Source: Pseudomonas sp. (lineage in GTDB: Bacteria; Pseudomonadota; Gammaproteobacteria; Pseudomonadales; Pseudomonadaceae). From it: 50,000 nucleotides of DNA. Of this stretch, positions 29,454 through 37,215 are shown piece by piece. The notes beneath the pieces were generated by a model. The model worked only from the letters and a program-made list of their open reading frames with translations. It searched no databases and was not told the DNA's origin. The stretch spans positions 1 through 50,000 of the forward strand of contig NZ_JAUXMX010000025.1 of the NCBI RefSeq assembly GCF_030683065.1. The letters run 5' to 3'. Made by a program: the position numbers and the translations under genes. Within the stretch, counting starts at the first letter, position 1. Each line of letters starts with the position of its first letter.

Positions 29454-29945
29454 TTACTCGTAACCAAGGCTCAGCTGCAAACGGCTGACCTTCTGCTGCA
29501 GCGCCTTTAGCTCTTGCTTGCGCGCTTCGGCATCAGCCGTTTGCCCAGCACCGGCCGGCCCGTTAAGTTGCTGCTCCAGGCCGGCAATTTGCTCCTGCAC
29601 CTGGCTCTTGTTGGCGTGCCGACTTTTAAGCTGGTTTAACAACATCCCCAGCGAACGCTCCAACGCCTCGCGCTGCTGCTCTTGGCCGAGCAGGCTCTGC
29701 TGCGTGGTGGCCTGCTGCGCGGCTATTTCCTGGTAGACCCGATGGAATAGCTCGTTTTCAGCGCGGGCGTCGCTTAAGCCCTGCTCGCGCTGGCGAACCT
29801 GCTCGCTGTAGCCGCCTGAATAGTCGCAGTTCATCTTGGTTATCAGGCTGGAATTGTGATCGCTCGAATCGCAACTACCTGGTGTGGTGGCGCACCCTGC
29901 AAGCACCGATAAGCTGAGGCCGAGAGTTAACAGTCGTAGTGTCAT
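29454..29945 (-). CDS. Coiled-coil lipoprotein of srf-type operon (second)
   Basis: 163 aa from ATG 29945, which has GAGGGG at 6-7 bases. The signal peptide ends in the lipobox LAGC (Cys at about residue 17), so the protein is lipid-anchored. The mature part is almost wholly helical, with long heptad-like Glu/Gln/Leu stretches (about 45-160), interrupted by a Gly/Ala-rich linker NGPAGAGQTA. It starts 10 bases after the first lipoprotein gene. No named family is recognised. Possibly a spacer or scaffold between membrane and periplasmic partners. Confidence 0.75.
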   Translation of the reverse strand: MTLRLLTLGLSLSVLAGCATTPGSCDSSDHNSSLITKMNCDYSGGYSEQVRQREQGLSDARAENELFHRVYQEIAAQQATTQQSLLGQEQQREALERSLGMLLNQLKSRHANKSQVQEQIAGLEQQLNGPAGAGQTADAEARKQELKALQQKVSRLQLSLGYE

Positions 29946-29955
29946 GTCTGTCCCC

Positions 29956-30687
29956 TCAACCCAGCGTGATCGCAGAGCGCTGGCTGTATAGGCCATCGAC
30001 TTCTTGCTGCAAGGCAACCACCTTGGTGTTCATTTTGCTGATTTCCGTTTCAATGCTGGCAACCTCGTCGCCTGCACCGTTCTGACGCTCCAGCACTGCG
30101 GTTTTCTCATACTCGGTAACCTTGTTGCGCATGCCGGCGAGGTCTTTGCGCATCTGCGCGATGTTGCTGTCGATTTCGGCGATTTCTTTCTGCGCCTTGG
30201 CTGCGTCGAGTTGCTGGGTCTTGATCGACTTCTGGATCTGGGCAATGCGCTCCTCGTCGTCACGAATCACTTGCTGCAACGTCGCGGTTCGGCTGGCCAC
30301 CTTGTCGGTATCGGCCTGGATATCGCTACTCATCAACTGCAGACGCTCGGTCGTATCGGAATACTCGCTGCGGCGTTGGTCGAAATAATAATTGGCGCCC
30401 ATCGCCACCCCGCATGCCGCGATACCGGCAATTACCGCGCACTGGGCCTTATTGCTCGAGTTGGATAGCGCGCAGGCCAGTACACCGGCTCCGGCTGCCG
30501 CAGCACATGCCTGAAAGCCCGAGGTGCTGAAAAACTTCGCGCCGTTACCCTGGGTCAACCGTGGGTCAGCGGCTGGCGAACCGCCGATCATCGAACTGCC
30601 GGTGCTGGCACAGCCAGTCAGCAGAATGCTCCCTGTCATGACAAAGCTGAGAACTACCCTGGAAAAAGACCACTGGCTCAGTTTCAT
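29956..30687 (-). CDS. Coiled-coil lipoprotein of srf-type operon (first)
   Basis: 243 aa, AGGAG 7-8 bases before ATG 30687. The lipobox LLTGC gives a lipidated Cys at about residue 26. A small-residue, Cys-containing hydrophobic segment (about 58-100, rich in AACGVAMGA-type Gly/Ala) may insert in or lie on the membrane. From about 110 onward there is a long coiled coil (Gln/Glu/Lys heptads) to the C-terminus. It belongs with the following lipoprotein and the FGE-like protein upstream (33-base gap). I do not recognise a family. Which membrane the lipoprotein resides in is not clear from the residues after the Cys (CASTGSS); no Asp at +2 suggests the outer membrane. Confidence 0.75.
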   Translation of the reverse strand: MKLSQWSFSRVVLSFVMTGSILLTGCASTGSSMIGGSPAADPRLTQGNGAKFFSTSGFQACAAAAGAGVLACALSNSSNKAQCAVIAGIAACGVAMGANYYFDQRRSEYSDTTERLQLMSSDIQADTDKVASRTATLQQVIRDDEERIAQIQKSIKTQQLDAAKAQKEIAEIDSNIAQMRKDLAGMRNKVTEYEKTAVLERQNGAGDEVASIETEISKMNTKVVALQQEVDGLYSQRSAITLG

Positions 30688-30720
30688 GATGTTGCTCCTG
30701 GATGTTGCGTTTTCTGGGGT

Positions 30721-32274
30721 TTATTGGGATACGGCTTTGCAACTGGCCAACCATGCTGCGGTGTCGATCTTGTGCTTTTGAAGAAAGACCTGCTGGTTGG
30801 CCCAGTGCGTACGCAGATAGGGTTTGAGCTCTTGCAATTGTTTGTTGCGGCTGATGATTTCTTCCATCACCGGCACCTGCGCGCTGAGTAAAGGCTGGCC
30901 ATACAGCGTGGCTGACTCGACCAGACTGCTGGCGTAGTAACGGCTGAGTTTGTGCAGGCGATCCTTCTGCTCATCCAGCTTGCCCTTGCGCATGTCGCAG
31001 CTTGCATCTTGCTCACTGCTTTCGCAGTTGAGGCTGTAGTTGTGCTGCAGAAAATCCAGGTATTTGCCATCGTCGAACAGTTTCGTGCACAGGAAAGCAC
31101 CCAGGTTGAGGCTGGCTCGAATCGCCTGATCACGGGTTTCTTCCTGCTGCTGGTTACTCGCCCGCAACTGGTTTTCCAGGGTTTTGAGCTGATCCTTGAG
31201 CGCCTGATCCTCAACCCCCGAGGCCAATGCTTCGAGCGCCTGCACCGCGCCCTTGCTCTGCGGTTGGTCGGCGGCCTGATCGCCACTGCCCAGCTTCTGC
31301 CAACTCTTCTCGATACTGGCGACCCGCTCACGTGAGGTCAGGGTTTGCGAGACCAGCGCCAGACGCAGCCCTGACGTCTTGTTTTTTACCTGCCCCTGGG
31401 CTGTGTAATACGGCTCTTCCTTGCGCAACGCCGTGCGCAGTTCGGCTTGTGCGGTCAGGTAGTTGCCCCCGCGCACGACATAGCCACCGGCTTGACCATG
31501 CTGACGATCGAGTTTGTTCAGCCGAAACGGCTCAAACATCATTTCATCGGCATTGCCGAGCATGTCGTGCAGGCCAAGCGGGTTGGGCTTGAGCAAACCG
31601 CCAAGCTGCAGCTGGCCATTGGCCGATTGTGAACCGGCGAACCACTCGTGGTTGTTCAGGCCTTCGGGCATCGGATAGCGGCCGTCACGGAACTCGGCAG
31701 TGCCAACTTCCAGTCCGCCACGGGCCGCGAACTCCCACTCCACTTCAGTCGGCAGGCGGACAAAACCGAGGGCGCCATCCTCTTTGGGTAAGGAGGCCGG
31801 CGCATTCTTGCGTAGCCACAGGTTGTATTGGTCTGCCGCCTGCAGGGCCTCCAGCCAACTGATCGAGACCACCGGCAGGCGCAGTTTGTTCGAGGCTGTC
31901 GGGCAGCTCTCGTCCATCAGCGCGCGGTATTGCAGTTGGCTCATTTCATACTTGGCCATCAGGTAATAGCGGGAATTTTCCGACTGTGCCCCGGTAAAAC
32001 TGCCCGCGATAAACGCCGGGCGCGTCTGCTCAACATAGCCCCACTCGGCATTGTCCTGACCGATGCTGACGGGGTAGTCGTCGAGCGGGCCGGCAAGAGG
32101 AATGTAAACCTTGCGAAACACCATCGAGCCGTCACAAGGCATCGGCAGCACAACATCGCTCGCCTCGGGTAACGGATTGAAATGCTTCTGCTCCCAGCCC
32201 GCCGCATTGGCTGCGCTGACCAGACAAAGACCAAGCGGCAGCAATAGAACATGACACCAGTGTTTAGAGTTCAC
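30721..32274 (-). CDS. Secreted formylglycine-generating-enzyme-like protein without catalytic cysteines
   Basis: About 517 aa from GTG 32274, which overlaps the permease end by 11 bases and starts a signal peptide (cut after SAANA). Residues about 40-310 have the sulfatase-modifying-factor (FGE/SUMF1) fold: YEMSQLQYRALM, RLPTEVEWEFAARGG (173-187), GLHDMLGNADE (234-244), VRGGNYL (267-273) and SGLRLAL (about 301-307). The Cys pair that oxidises substrate cysteine in true FGEs is absent (the segment reads ELRTALRKEE). It is thus likely a binding module. The C-terminal about 200 residues are helical with Cys residues. It may act as a periplasmic adaptor. Confidence 0.8.
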   Translation of the reverse strand: MNSKHWCHVLLLPLGLCLVSAANAAGWEQKHFNPLPEASDVVLPMPCDGSMVFRKVYIPLAGPLDDYPVSIGQDNAEWGYVEQTRPAFIAGSFTGAQSENSRYYLMAKYEMSQLQYRALMDESCPTASNKLRLPVVSISWLEALQAADQYNLWLRKNAPASLPKEDGALGFVRLPTEVEWEFAARGGLEVGTAEFRDGRYPMPEGLNNHEWFAGSQSANGQLQLGGLLKPNPLGLHDMLGNADEMMFEPFRLNKLDRQHGQAGGYVVRGGNYLTAQAELRTALRKEEPYYTAQGQVKNKTSGLRLALVSQTLTSRERVASIEKSWQKLGSGDQAADQPQSKGAVQALEALASGVEDQALKDQLKTLENQLRASNQQQEETRDQAIRASLNLGAFLCTKLFDDGKYLDFLQHNYSLNCESSEQDASCDMRKGKLDEQKDRLHKLSRYYASSLVESATLYGQPLLSAQVPVMEEIISRNKQLQELKPYLRTHWANQQVFLQKHKIDTAAWLASCKAVSQ

Positions 32275-33487
32275 GCAGGCTCTCCGCGGGTTGAATACTG
32301 ATGGCCTGCATGGCCCCGACAAGGGCGACCAACGCAGCGACCACGAGGGCTAGCATCAAGGCCACAAGGCCGTGCCAGACGGTGATATGACAAACAAAGG
32401 TGCCCGTGCTCTGGCTGCTGCCAAGCAGCTGGTTGAACAGGTCACTGGCCCCCCAGTACAGCGCCAGCCCGCCGATATAGCCGGCGAGACTGAGCAGCAC
32501 GGCCTGCAGCATCAGGTAGCCGACCACCGCCGCGCTGCTAAATCCGAGCAGCCGCAACAGCGCCAGACTGCGCCGCTTGCGGTCGATATTGGCGAGAAAG
32601 GCGCCCACCAGTGACGCGATGCAACCGGTTAACGCGACCAGCGCGATCACGCCAAAAATCACCCCGAGAACATGGTTGATCGCCTTGACGCTTTCGATAT
32701 CGGCCAACCGCGTCGCGGTTTCGATGTGCTGGGCATTCAGCCAGCGCTCCAGTGGCGCAACGCTGTCGACATCGCGCGCATACAGCCGTGCGCGCGCATA
32801 GCGTGGCGCCAGACCGGCGAGCGCTTTGCCGCTGCTCACATTGAGGGCGGGCACCTGATAACCATCGCGAAAATGCTCCAGGCCAAGCAGTAACTGCGGT
32901 GCCACGAAGGCCGCCGCCCGCCCAAACCGGGCGGGGTCGAGGACGGCCAGGACCTGCAGGACCTGCTCGCCGCGCTCGTTGGCACCATCGAGTCGGCGCA
33001 ACACGCGCAAGCGCACGCTGTCCCCGGGCTTGAGCGCCAGACGCTCGGCCACACGGGCACTGAGAATCACCTGATTGGCCTGCACGGCGCTGTGCGCCGT
33101 GTCCAACAACGGATCGCCTTGCTGGGTTGGAATGATCTCCACGCCTTCCATAAAGCGGCGCTGCTCGCCAAGCAGGTCAGCCTGGGTATTCAGCGAGCGT
33201 GGCTGGCCGATGGCAAAGCCGGTTTCAGGCAACTGCTGCAGGCGCGTGAGCCAGGCGTCATCATAATTGCCACTGCTCAGCAGCTTGATTTCGAGGTTAC
33301 GCGGGTCACGCAGCAGCTCGTCCTGCAATTGGCTGACCACGCCATGCTTGAGGCCAAACAACAGCAACAACGGTGCGATCACCGCAACCAGCGACGCGGC
33401 AATGCACAAGGAAACCTTGCGGTCATGCACAAGGTCGTCGAATGCCAGTTTAGCGAGCAGCGCCAGGTGTCTAATCGATTGCGGCAA
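32264..33487 (-). CDS. FtsX/MacB-like ABC transporter permease
   Basis: 407 aa with the MacB/LolC/FtsX arrangement: one N-terminal membrane helix (about 25-50), a periplasmic domain of about 215 residues, and three C-terminal helices (about 272-300, 315-345, 370-395). A cytosolic loop NIDRKRRSLALLRLLGFSS lies between helices 2 and 3, the typical FtsX coupling region. Such permeases do not move solutes across the membrane; they transmit ATP energy to the periplasm (lipoprotein release, MacB extrusion). It overlaps the ATPase gene by 17 bases and the FGE-like gene by 11, so the three are tightly coupled. Confidence 0.85.
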   Translation of the reverse strand: MPQSIRHLALLAKLAFDDLVHDRKVSLCIAASLVAVIAPLLLLFGLKHGVVSQLQDELLRDPRNLEIKLLSSGNYDDAWLTRLQQLPETGFAIGQPRSLNTQADLLGEQRRFMEGVEIIPTQQGDPLLDTAHSAVQANQVILSARVAERLALKPGDSVRLRVLRRLDGANERGEQVLQVLAVLDPARFGRAAAFVAPQLLLGLEHFRDGYQVPALNVSSGKALAGLAPRYARARLYARDVDSVAPLERWLNAQHIETATRLADIESVKAINHVLGVIFGVIALVALTGCIASLVGAFLANIDRKRRSLALLRLLGFSSAAVVGYLMLQAVLLSLAGYIGGLALYWGASDLFNQLLGSSQSTGTFVCHITVWHGLVALMLALVVAALVALVGAMQAISIQPAESLREL

Positions 33488-34169
33488 AGAGTGTCTCTCC
33501 CTGACGACTGACCGCGCCGATGCGGGTCAGACCGAATTCCTGCACCAGCGACCAATCATGGGACACCACTAGTGCACTCAAGCCCAGCTGTGCGACCAGG
33601 TCCAGCAGCAGCTCAAACAGACGCCGTGCGCTATGCGGATCGAGTGCCGCCGTTGGTTCGTCGGCCAGCAATACTTGCGGCTCGTGGGCAAGCGCTCGCA
33701 CACAGGCCACCCGCTGGCGTTCGCCGATCGACAACGCCTGGGGCAACTTGCCTAGCAATGGTTCCAGGCGCAGCACCTGCACGGCTTTCGCAACCTGCGC
33801 GCTGCGACTGGGCAGGCCCAACATACGCCGCGGCAAGCTGATGTTGTCGCGCACGCTGAGAAACGGCAGCAAGCCACCGCTTTGCAGCACGAACCCCAAA
33901 TGGCGGGAACGCACAGCCGCCAGGGCCGCCTGATCATTGGCGTCGAGCAGCCGGCGAATGTCCAGGCGCTCACGGCCGAGCTGGTAATGCGTCAGCTCTT
34001 GTGGCGCCAGCAGCAGCCCGATCGCTTCAAGCAGAGTGCTCTTGCCACAGCCGCTTTCACCGGTGACCGCGCGGATTTCACCACGGCCCAGTTGCAGGTT
34101 GGGCAACCGCACACAGTGACGCTGCGCCCCACTGCCACGCGCCACCATCAACCCCTGAATATCGAGCAT
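33471..34169 (-). CDS. LolD/MacB-like ABC transporter ATPase
   Basis: 232 aa. Walker A is GESGCGKST (37-45), the Q-loop Gln is at 96 (FVLQSGGLLPFLSVRDNI), the signature is LSIGERQR (146-153) in place of LSGGQ, Walker B is VLLADEPTAALDP (166-178), and the H-loop is VVSHDWS. This is the LolD/MacB/FtsE type that pairs with FtsX-like permeases such as the next gene. It starts 2 bases after the vWA gene stop. The operon context suggests it powers a periplasmic step for the vWA, FGE-like and lipoprotein parts rather than ordinary uptake. Confidence 0.88.
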   Translation of the reverse strand: MLDIQGLMVARGSGAQRHCVRLPNLQLGRGEIRAVTGESGCGKSTLLEAIGLLLAPQELTHYQLGRERLDIRRLLDANDQAALAAVRSRHLGFVLQSGGLLPFLSVRDNISLPRRMLGLPSRSAQVAKAVQVLRLEPLLGKLPQALSIGERQRVACVRALAHEPQVLLADEPTAALDPHSARRLFELLLDLVAQLGLSALVVSHDWSLVQEFGLTRIGAVSRQGETLFAAID

Positions 34170-34171
34170 CG

Positions 34172-36142
34172 CTAAGGCATCATCTCAAGGGGCACGGGAT
34201 AGACGTTATCGCGAGCATCGCTGTCCTTGGCCAACGCCACCCAACGGTCAACGTCGGCGTTGTAGCGCTGGTAGTGGCGCAGCTTGGTGCTCAGGGTACG
34301 AATGAATTTTTCCTGAGACAGGCCATCCCAGCTTTTCCAGGTTTCTTCATCCAGGTTGAGCACTTCGCTCTGATACGGCAGGTCTTCCAGGTACTCACCC
34401 AGGACGCCCAGCTCAGCGAGCCGCGTGTTATCGCTCTGCTTCAACTGGTTCGGGTCAGCGCCCATGGTGGCGGCCACCGAGCGCAAGCGCTGGAACATCT
34501 CGCTGGGCGAGATCAAACCTTCGTTGGCGGCATCGAGGATCTGTTTGAGTACATCGCTGAGGTCGCTCAATTGCGACTTGGTCAACAATACCCGCACGTC
34601 GGTGGTCGGCAGATTCTGCTTGATCAGGTCACGGTCGCTGATCCATGCCTGAAAAACCGGAGGTGCCTGGCTGCCGGTCTTTTGCCCAAGGTAGGCCAGC
34701 TGCATGGCATGACCAATGAGCGCGGCATCATCGAGCATTTTCTGCTCGGCTGGGTCCTGCTTGGCATTGAGCGCACTGCCAATCGCATCATCGCCCATGT
34801 AAGCAGACTTGACCTGCGTGGTGATGGCGCTGGCCAAGGCATCCACTTTGCGGCCGTAGGCGTCGAGATCGCCCGCATTTACCGGATAGTAGAGCGAGGT
34901 GTTGGTCCCGGGATACGTCGACAGCGCCTGATACTGCGCCTCGGCCGTAGCATGGTTTTTAAGCCCTGCCGCGGTCTTCAGGTGCAAGGTGTAGATCGCC
35001 ACCCCCGGGTTGCTCGCCTCGATTCTTACCTGCTCGGCGCCAAGACCGGTATGCGACAGCGAACTGTCACCGTCAATTGCACCCGCGTCGGTAATCAGCA
35101 CCACATAGCGCGCGCCGAACTGGCTCCAGTCGACCTGGTCAATCGCATGCATCACCCCGGCATAGGCATCCTCATCGAAGCTGCTGCTGGAAACCTTGGC
35201 TTGCTGGAGGTCGGCAACCTTGTCGAGAAAGTCGGCACCGTCTTTCACCGTATTCGGGTCTGCATACATCTTGCTGACGTAATCGAGGCCCGCCACCGCC
35301 TTGGTGCTGGAGCGGAAAGCCACCAGGCCGAACTTGACCTGTTTACCGAGGTTTTCCACCTCGATTTGTGCATACACCTTGCGAATGGCCTCGCGGGTGC
35401 GCTCGATATAGGGGTCCATGGAAATGGTCGAGTCGATGACAAACACCACCGCGGCGCTGAACTCTTTCAACTGACTGGCAGACTGCACGGCACTGCTGCC
35501 CGCGCCGGCTGCAGCGGTCGAAGCCGCCGCGTCCGCCTTGCTGACCGAGGCGACATTGAGGATTCGCGCGCGAAAGCCTTCTTCGGTCATCACCTCTTCA
35601 CCACTGAGCACCGGCAGCAGGTAAAACTGCTTGTGCATATCGACAAAGAACTCTGGCTCCTGAGCCAGTACCCCAGGGGCCTGGACGCCTTGCTTGAGCT
35701 TGGCCCGCAGCGGAGCAACCTGACTGACCGGGTCTGGCGCGTCGAGAATACTTTCCAGGGTCGTACGTTCTTTGAAAAACAGCAGGCGGTCGCGGTTTGC
35801 CGGGTTGGTGAAGGCCAGGGTCAGTTGCATTTTCCAGTCGACGGTACAGCTCGCGGCCAACCAGCCGATGCTTTTACCGTAGCTGTCAGGACCAACCCTG
35901 AGCCATTCTGAACTGCCGGCCTCGGCTCGCTCGTACACATAAAAACGACTGAATGCCGGTTGTGTAACACCACCTGCTGCACCAGCAGCGCTGACCAGTT
36001 GGCAGTTGGGCGTGGTTAGCACCCGCTGGAACAGGGTCTGCTTGCCATCTTGCAGCAAGGGTTTGTCTGCAGCTTGCAGCAGGGGGCTAATGCACAATGC
36101 CAACGCCGCGGCGACTGACCAAGAGTGACGACGCATGCTCAC
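34172..36142 (-). CDS. Secreted vWA-domain protein with SH3-like N-terminus
   Basis: 656 aa. GTG 36142 overlaps the upstream stop (GTGA); ATG 36136 is a possible alternative. Signal peptide residues 1-24 or so (LLQAADKP). Residues about 40-110 look like an SH3-type domain (SRFYVYERAEAGSSEWLRVG ... IGWLAAS). A vWA domain runs about 228-440 with MIDAS DSTIS at 237-241 and VVLITDAGAIDG. A helical C-terminal region completes the protein. It should lie in the periplasm. vWA domains bind partners through a metal ion. It is directly followed by the ABC transporter genes, which suggests that its partner is the transporter or the secreted FGE-like protein. Confidence 0.82.
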   Translation of the reverse strand: MSMRRHSWSVAAALALCISPLLQAADKPLLQDGKQTLFQRVLTTPNCQLVSAAGAAGGVTQPAFSRFYVYERAEAGSSEWLRVGPDSYGKSIGWLAASCTVDWKMQLTLAFTNPANRDRLLFFKERTTLESILDAPDPVSQVAPLRAKLKQGVQAPGVLAQEPEFFVDMHKQFYLLPVLSGEEVMTEEGFRARILNVASVSKADAAASTAAAGAGSSAVQSASQLKEFSAAVVFVIDSTISMDPYIERTREAIRKVYAQIEVENLGKQVKFGLVAFRSSTKAVAGLDYVSKMYADPNTVKDGADFLDKVADLQQAKVSSSSFDEDAYAGVMHAIDQVDWSQFGARYVVLITDAGAIDGDSSLSHTGLGAEQVRIEASNPGVAIYTLHLKTAAGLKNHATAEAQYQALSTYPGTNTSLYYPVNAGDLDAYGRKVDALASAITTQVKSAYMGDDAIGSALNAKQDPAEQKMLDDAALIGHAMQLAYLGQKTGSQAPPVFQAWISDRDLIKQNLPTTDVRVLLTKSQLSDLSDVLKQILDAANEGLISPSEMFQRLRSVAATMGADPNQLKQSDNTRLAELGVLGEYLEDLPYQSEVLNLDEETWKSWDGLSQEKFIRTLSTKLRHYQRYNADVDRWVALAKDSDARDNVYPVPLEMMP

Positions 36143-37212
36143 GGCTGCAGCTCCTCGAGACGTTGTTGTGCTTCGAGATTGTCAGGCTCGACACTGAGAA
36201 TGGTTTCGTACCAGTAGGCTGCCGTGGCGTTGTCCGGCTCGGCGAAGCAGGCGCTGGCCTGATGGTACTTAGGGTCATATTCATGGGCGTAGGCCAGCGC
36301 CACCTTGGTGTCGCCGGCCTGGGAGCGATTGGCATACAGGCGCTGGGCGATGCCGCAATGTTGGCCGGCCTTGGCGCTGTTGATCACGCTGAGCAATTGA
36401 TCACTGTCGGGGGCTGCTTTCACGCAACCCTGGACGAACTGCAACTCGGCCTGAGTGCCCATGTTTTCCACTGCACAGGGCGCAGCAGCCAACGGCTCGG
36501 CACTGACTGTTGCCGGCACGCTGAGCGGCGCTTCGGCAGCGGGCAATTCGGCTGCCGGCTTGAGCAAGAACCACAGGCCGAGAGCCACAGCCACCAGCAA
36601 GCCAAGCAACGCCAGCACCCACAGCAAGGGGCTACGCTTGACCGGCGGCGTAGTTATTGCCTGTGGTTCGGGTTCGCTGGCCGCCAGATCGCTGGCCGCC
36701 AGGACGCTGGCCGCCAGGTTGTCATCCGCCGTGCTCGGCAGGTCAAATACTAGCTCAAATTCCGGCAGCGCCACGGCGTCTGGTTCGGCAGGCGGTGCAA
36801 CGGGCGTGAGTTTGGTCGATGCCGTGCTCGGCGCATAATCGCCGTCACCGGCGAGCGAGGAGATCAGCCCTGGGGCCAAACGCATGGGGTTTTCATCTTC
36901 ACTGCGGCCGTCCTGGGTGCGTAACTTGAAATTGAAAATCTCGTTGGCGGAACACAGCAACAATGGGTCGACGATCTCGCCACCGACTGCGGTGCTCATA
37001 GATTCGTCATCGGCGCCGGGAGCGAACGTATCCACCCGGAACCAGCACGGGTTGCTGCTCCACGCCTGGCCGTGCTGAAGATAATGGCTGTCCTGATTGC
37101 GCTGAATAGCAAACTCCAGCTGCTCGGTCTGCTCCTCCCAGCCGCGCACATTAAGGATGGCGCGCCCAGGCAAGGAGGGTTCCAGGGCAAGTAACTTGGC
37201 ATTGATGGACAT
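36139..37212 (-). CDS. Bitopic membrane protein with periplasmic Cys-rich tail (srf-type operon)
   Basis: 357 aa. Residues 1-130 are soluble. A flexible Ala/Pro linker follows (about 130-190). One membrane helix (about 197-217) is preceded by KR, placing the C-terminus in the periplasm. The tail (about 240-357) has four Cys and a TPR/Sel1-like helical repeat ending (AAYWYETILSVEPDNLEAQQRL). The linker codes LAASV-LAASD-LAASE from three 15-bp tandem repeats at 36675-36719. It starts 3 bases after srfC. I do not recognise a named family. The N-terminal part might contact SrfB/SrfC. Confidence 0.75.
   Translation of the reverse strand: MSINAKLLALEPSLPGRAILNVRGWEEQTEQLEFAIQRNQDSHYLQHGQAWSSNPCWFRVDTFAPGADDESMSTAVGGEIVDPLLLCSANEIFNFKLRTQDGRSEDENPMRLAPGLISSLAGDGDYAPSTASTKLTPVAPPAEPDAVALPEFELVFDLPSTADDNLAASVLAASDLAASEPEPQAITTPPVKRSPLLWVLALLGLLVAVALGLWFLLKPAAELPAAEAPLSVPATVSAEPLAAAPCAVENMGTQAELQFVQGCVKAAPDSDQLLSVINSAKAGQHCGIAQRLYANRSQAGDTKVALAYAHEYDPKYHQASACFAEPDNATAAYWYETILSVEPDNLEAQQRLEELQP
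36675..36719. repeat. Three 15-bp tandem repeats in coding sequence
   Basis: The unit CGCTGGCCGCCAG plus two variable bases occurs three times in a row (36675-36689, 36690-36704, 36705-36719). It encodes an LAAS-x repeat in the linker before the membrane helix and could vary in copy number between strains. Confidence 0.85.
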
Positions 37213-37215
37213 GAC

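Noticed and set aside
34274..35911. 545-codon plus-strand frame opposite the secreted vWA gene
   Set aside because: Mirror of a well-supported gene with signal peptide and MIDAS motif; high GC keeps antisense frames open.
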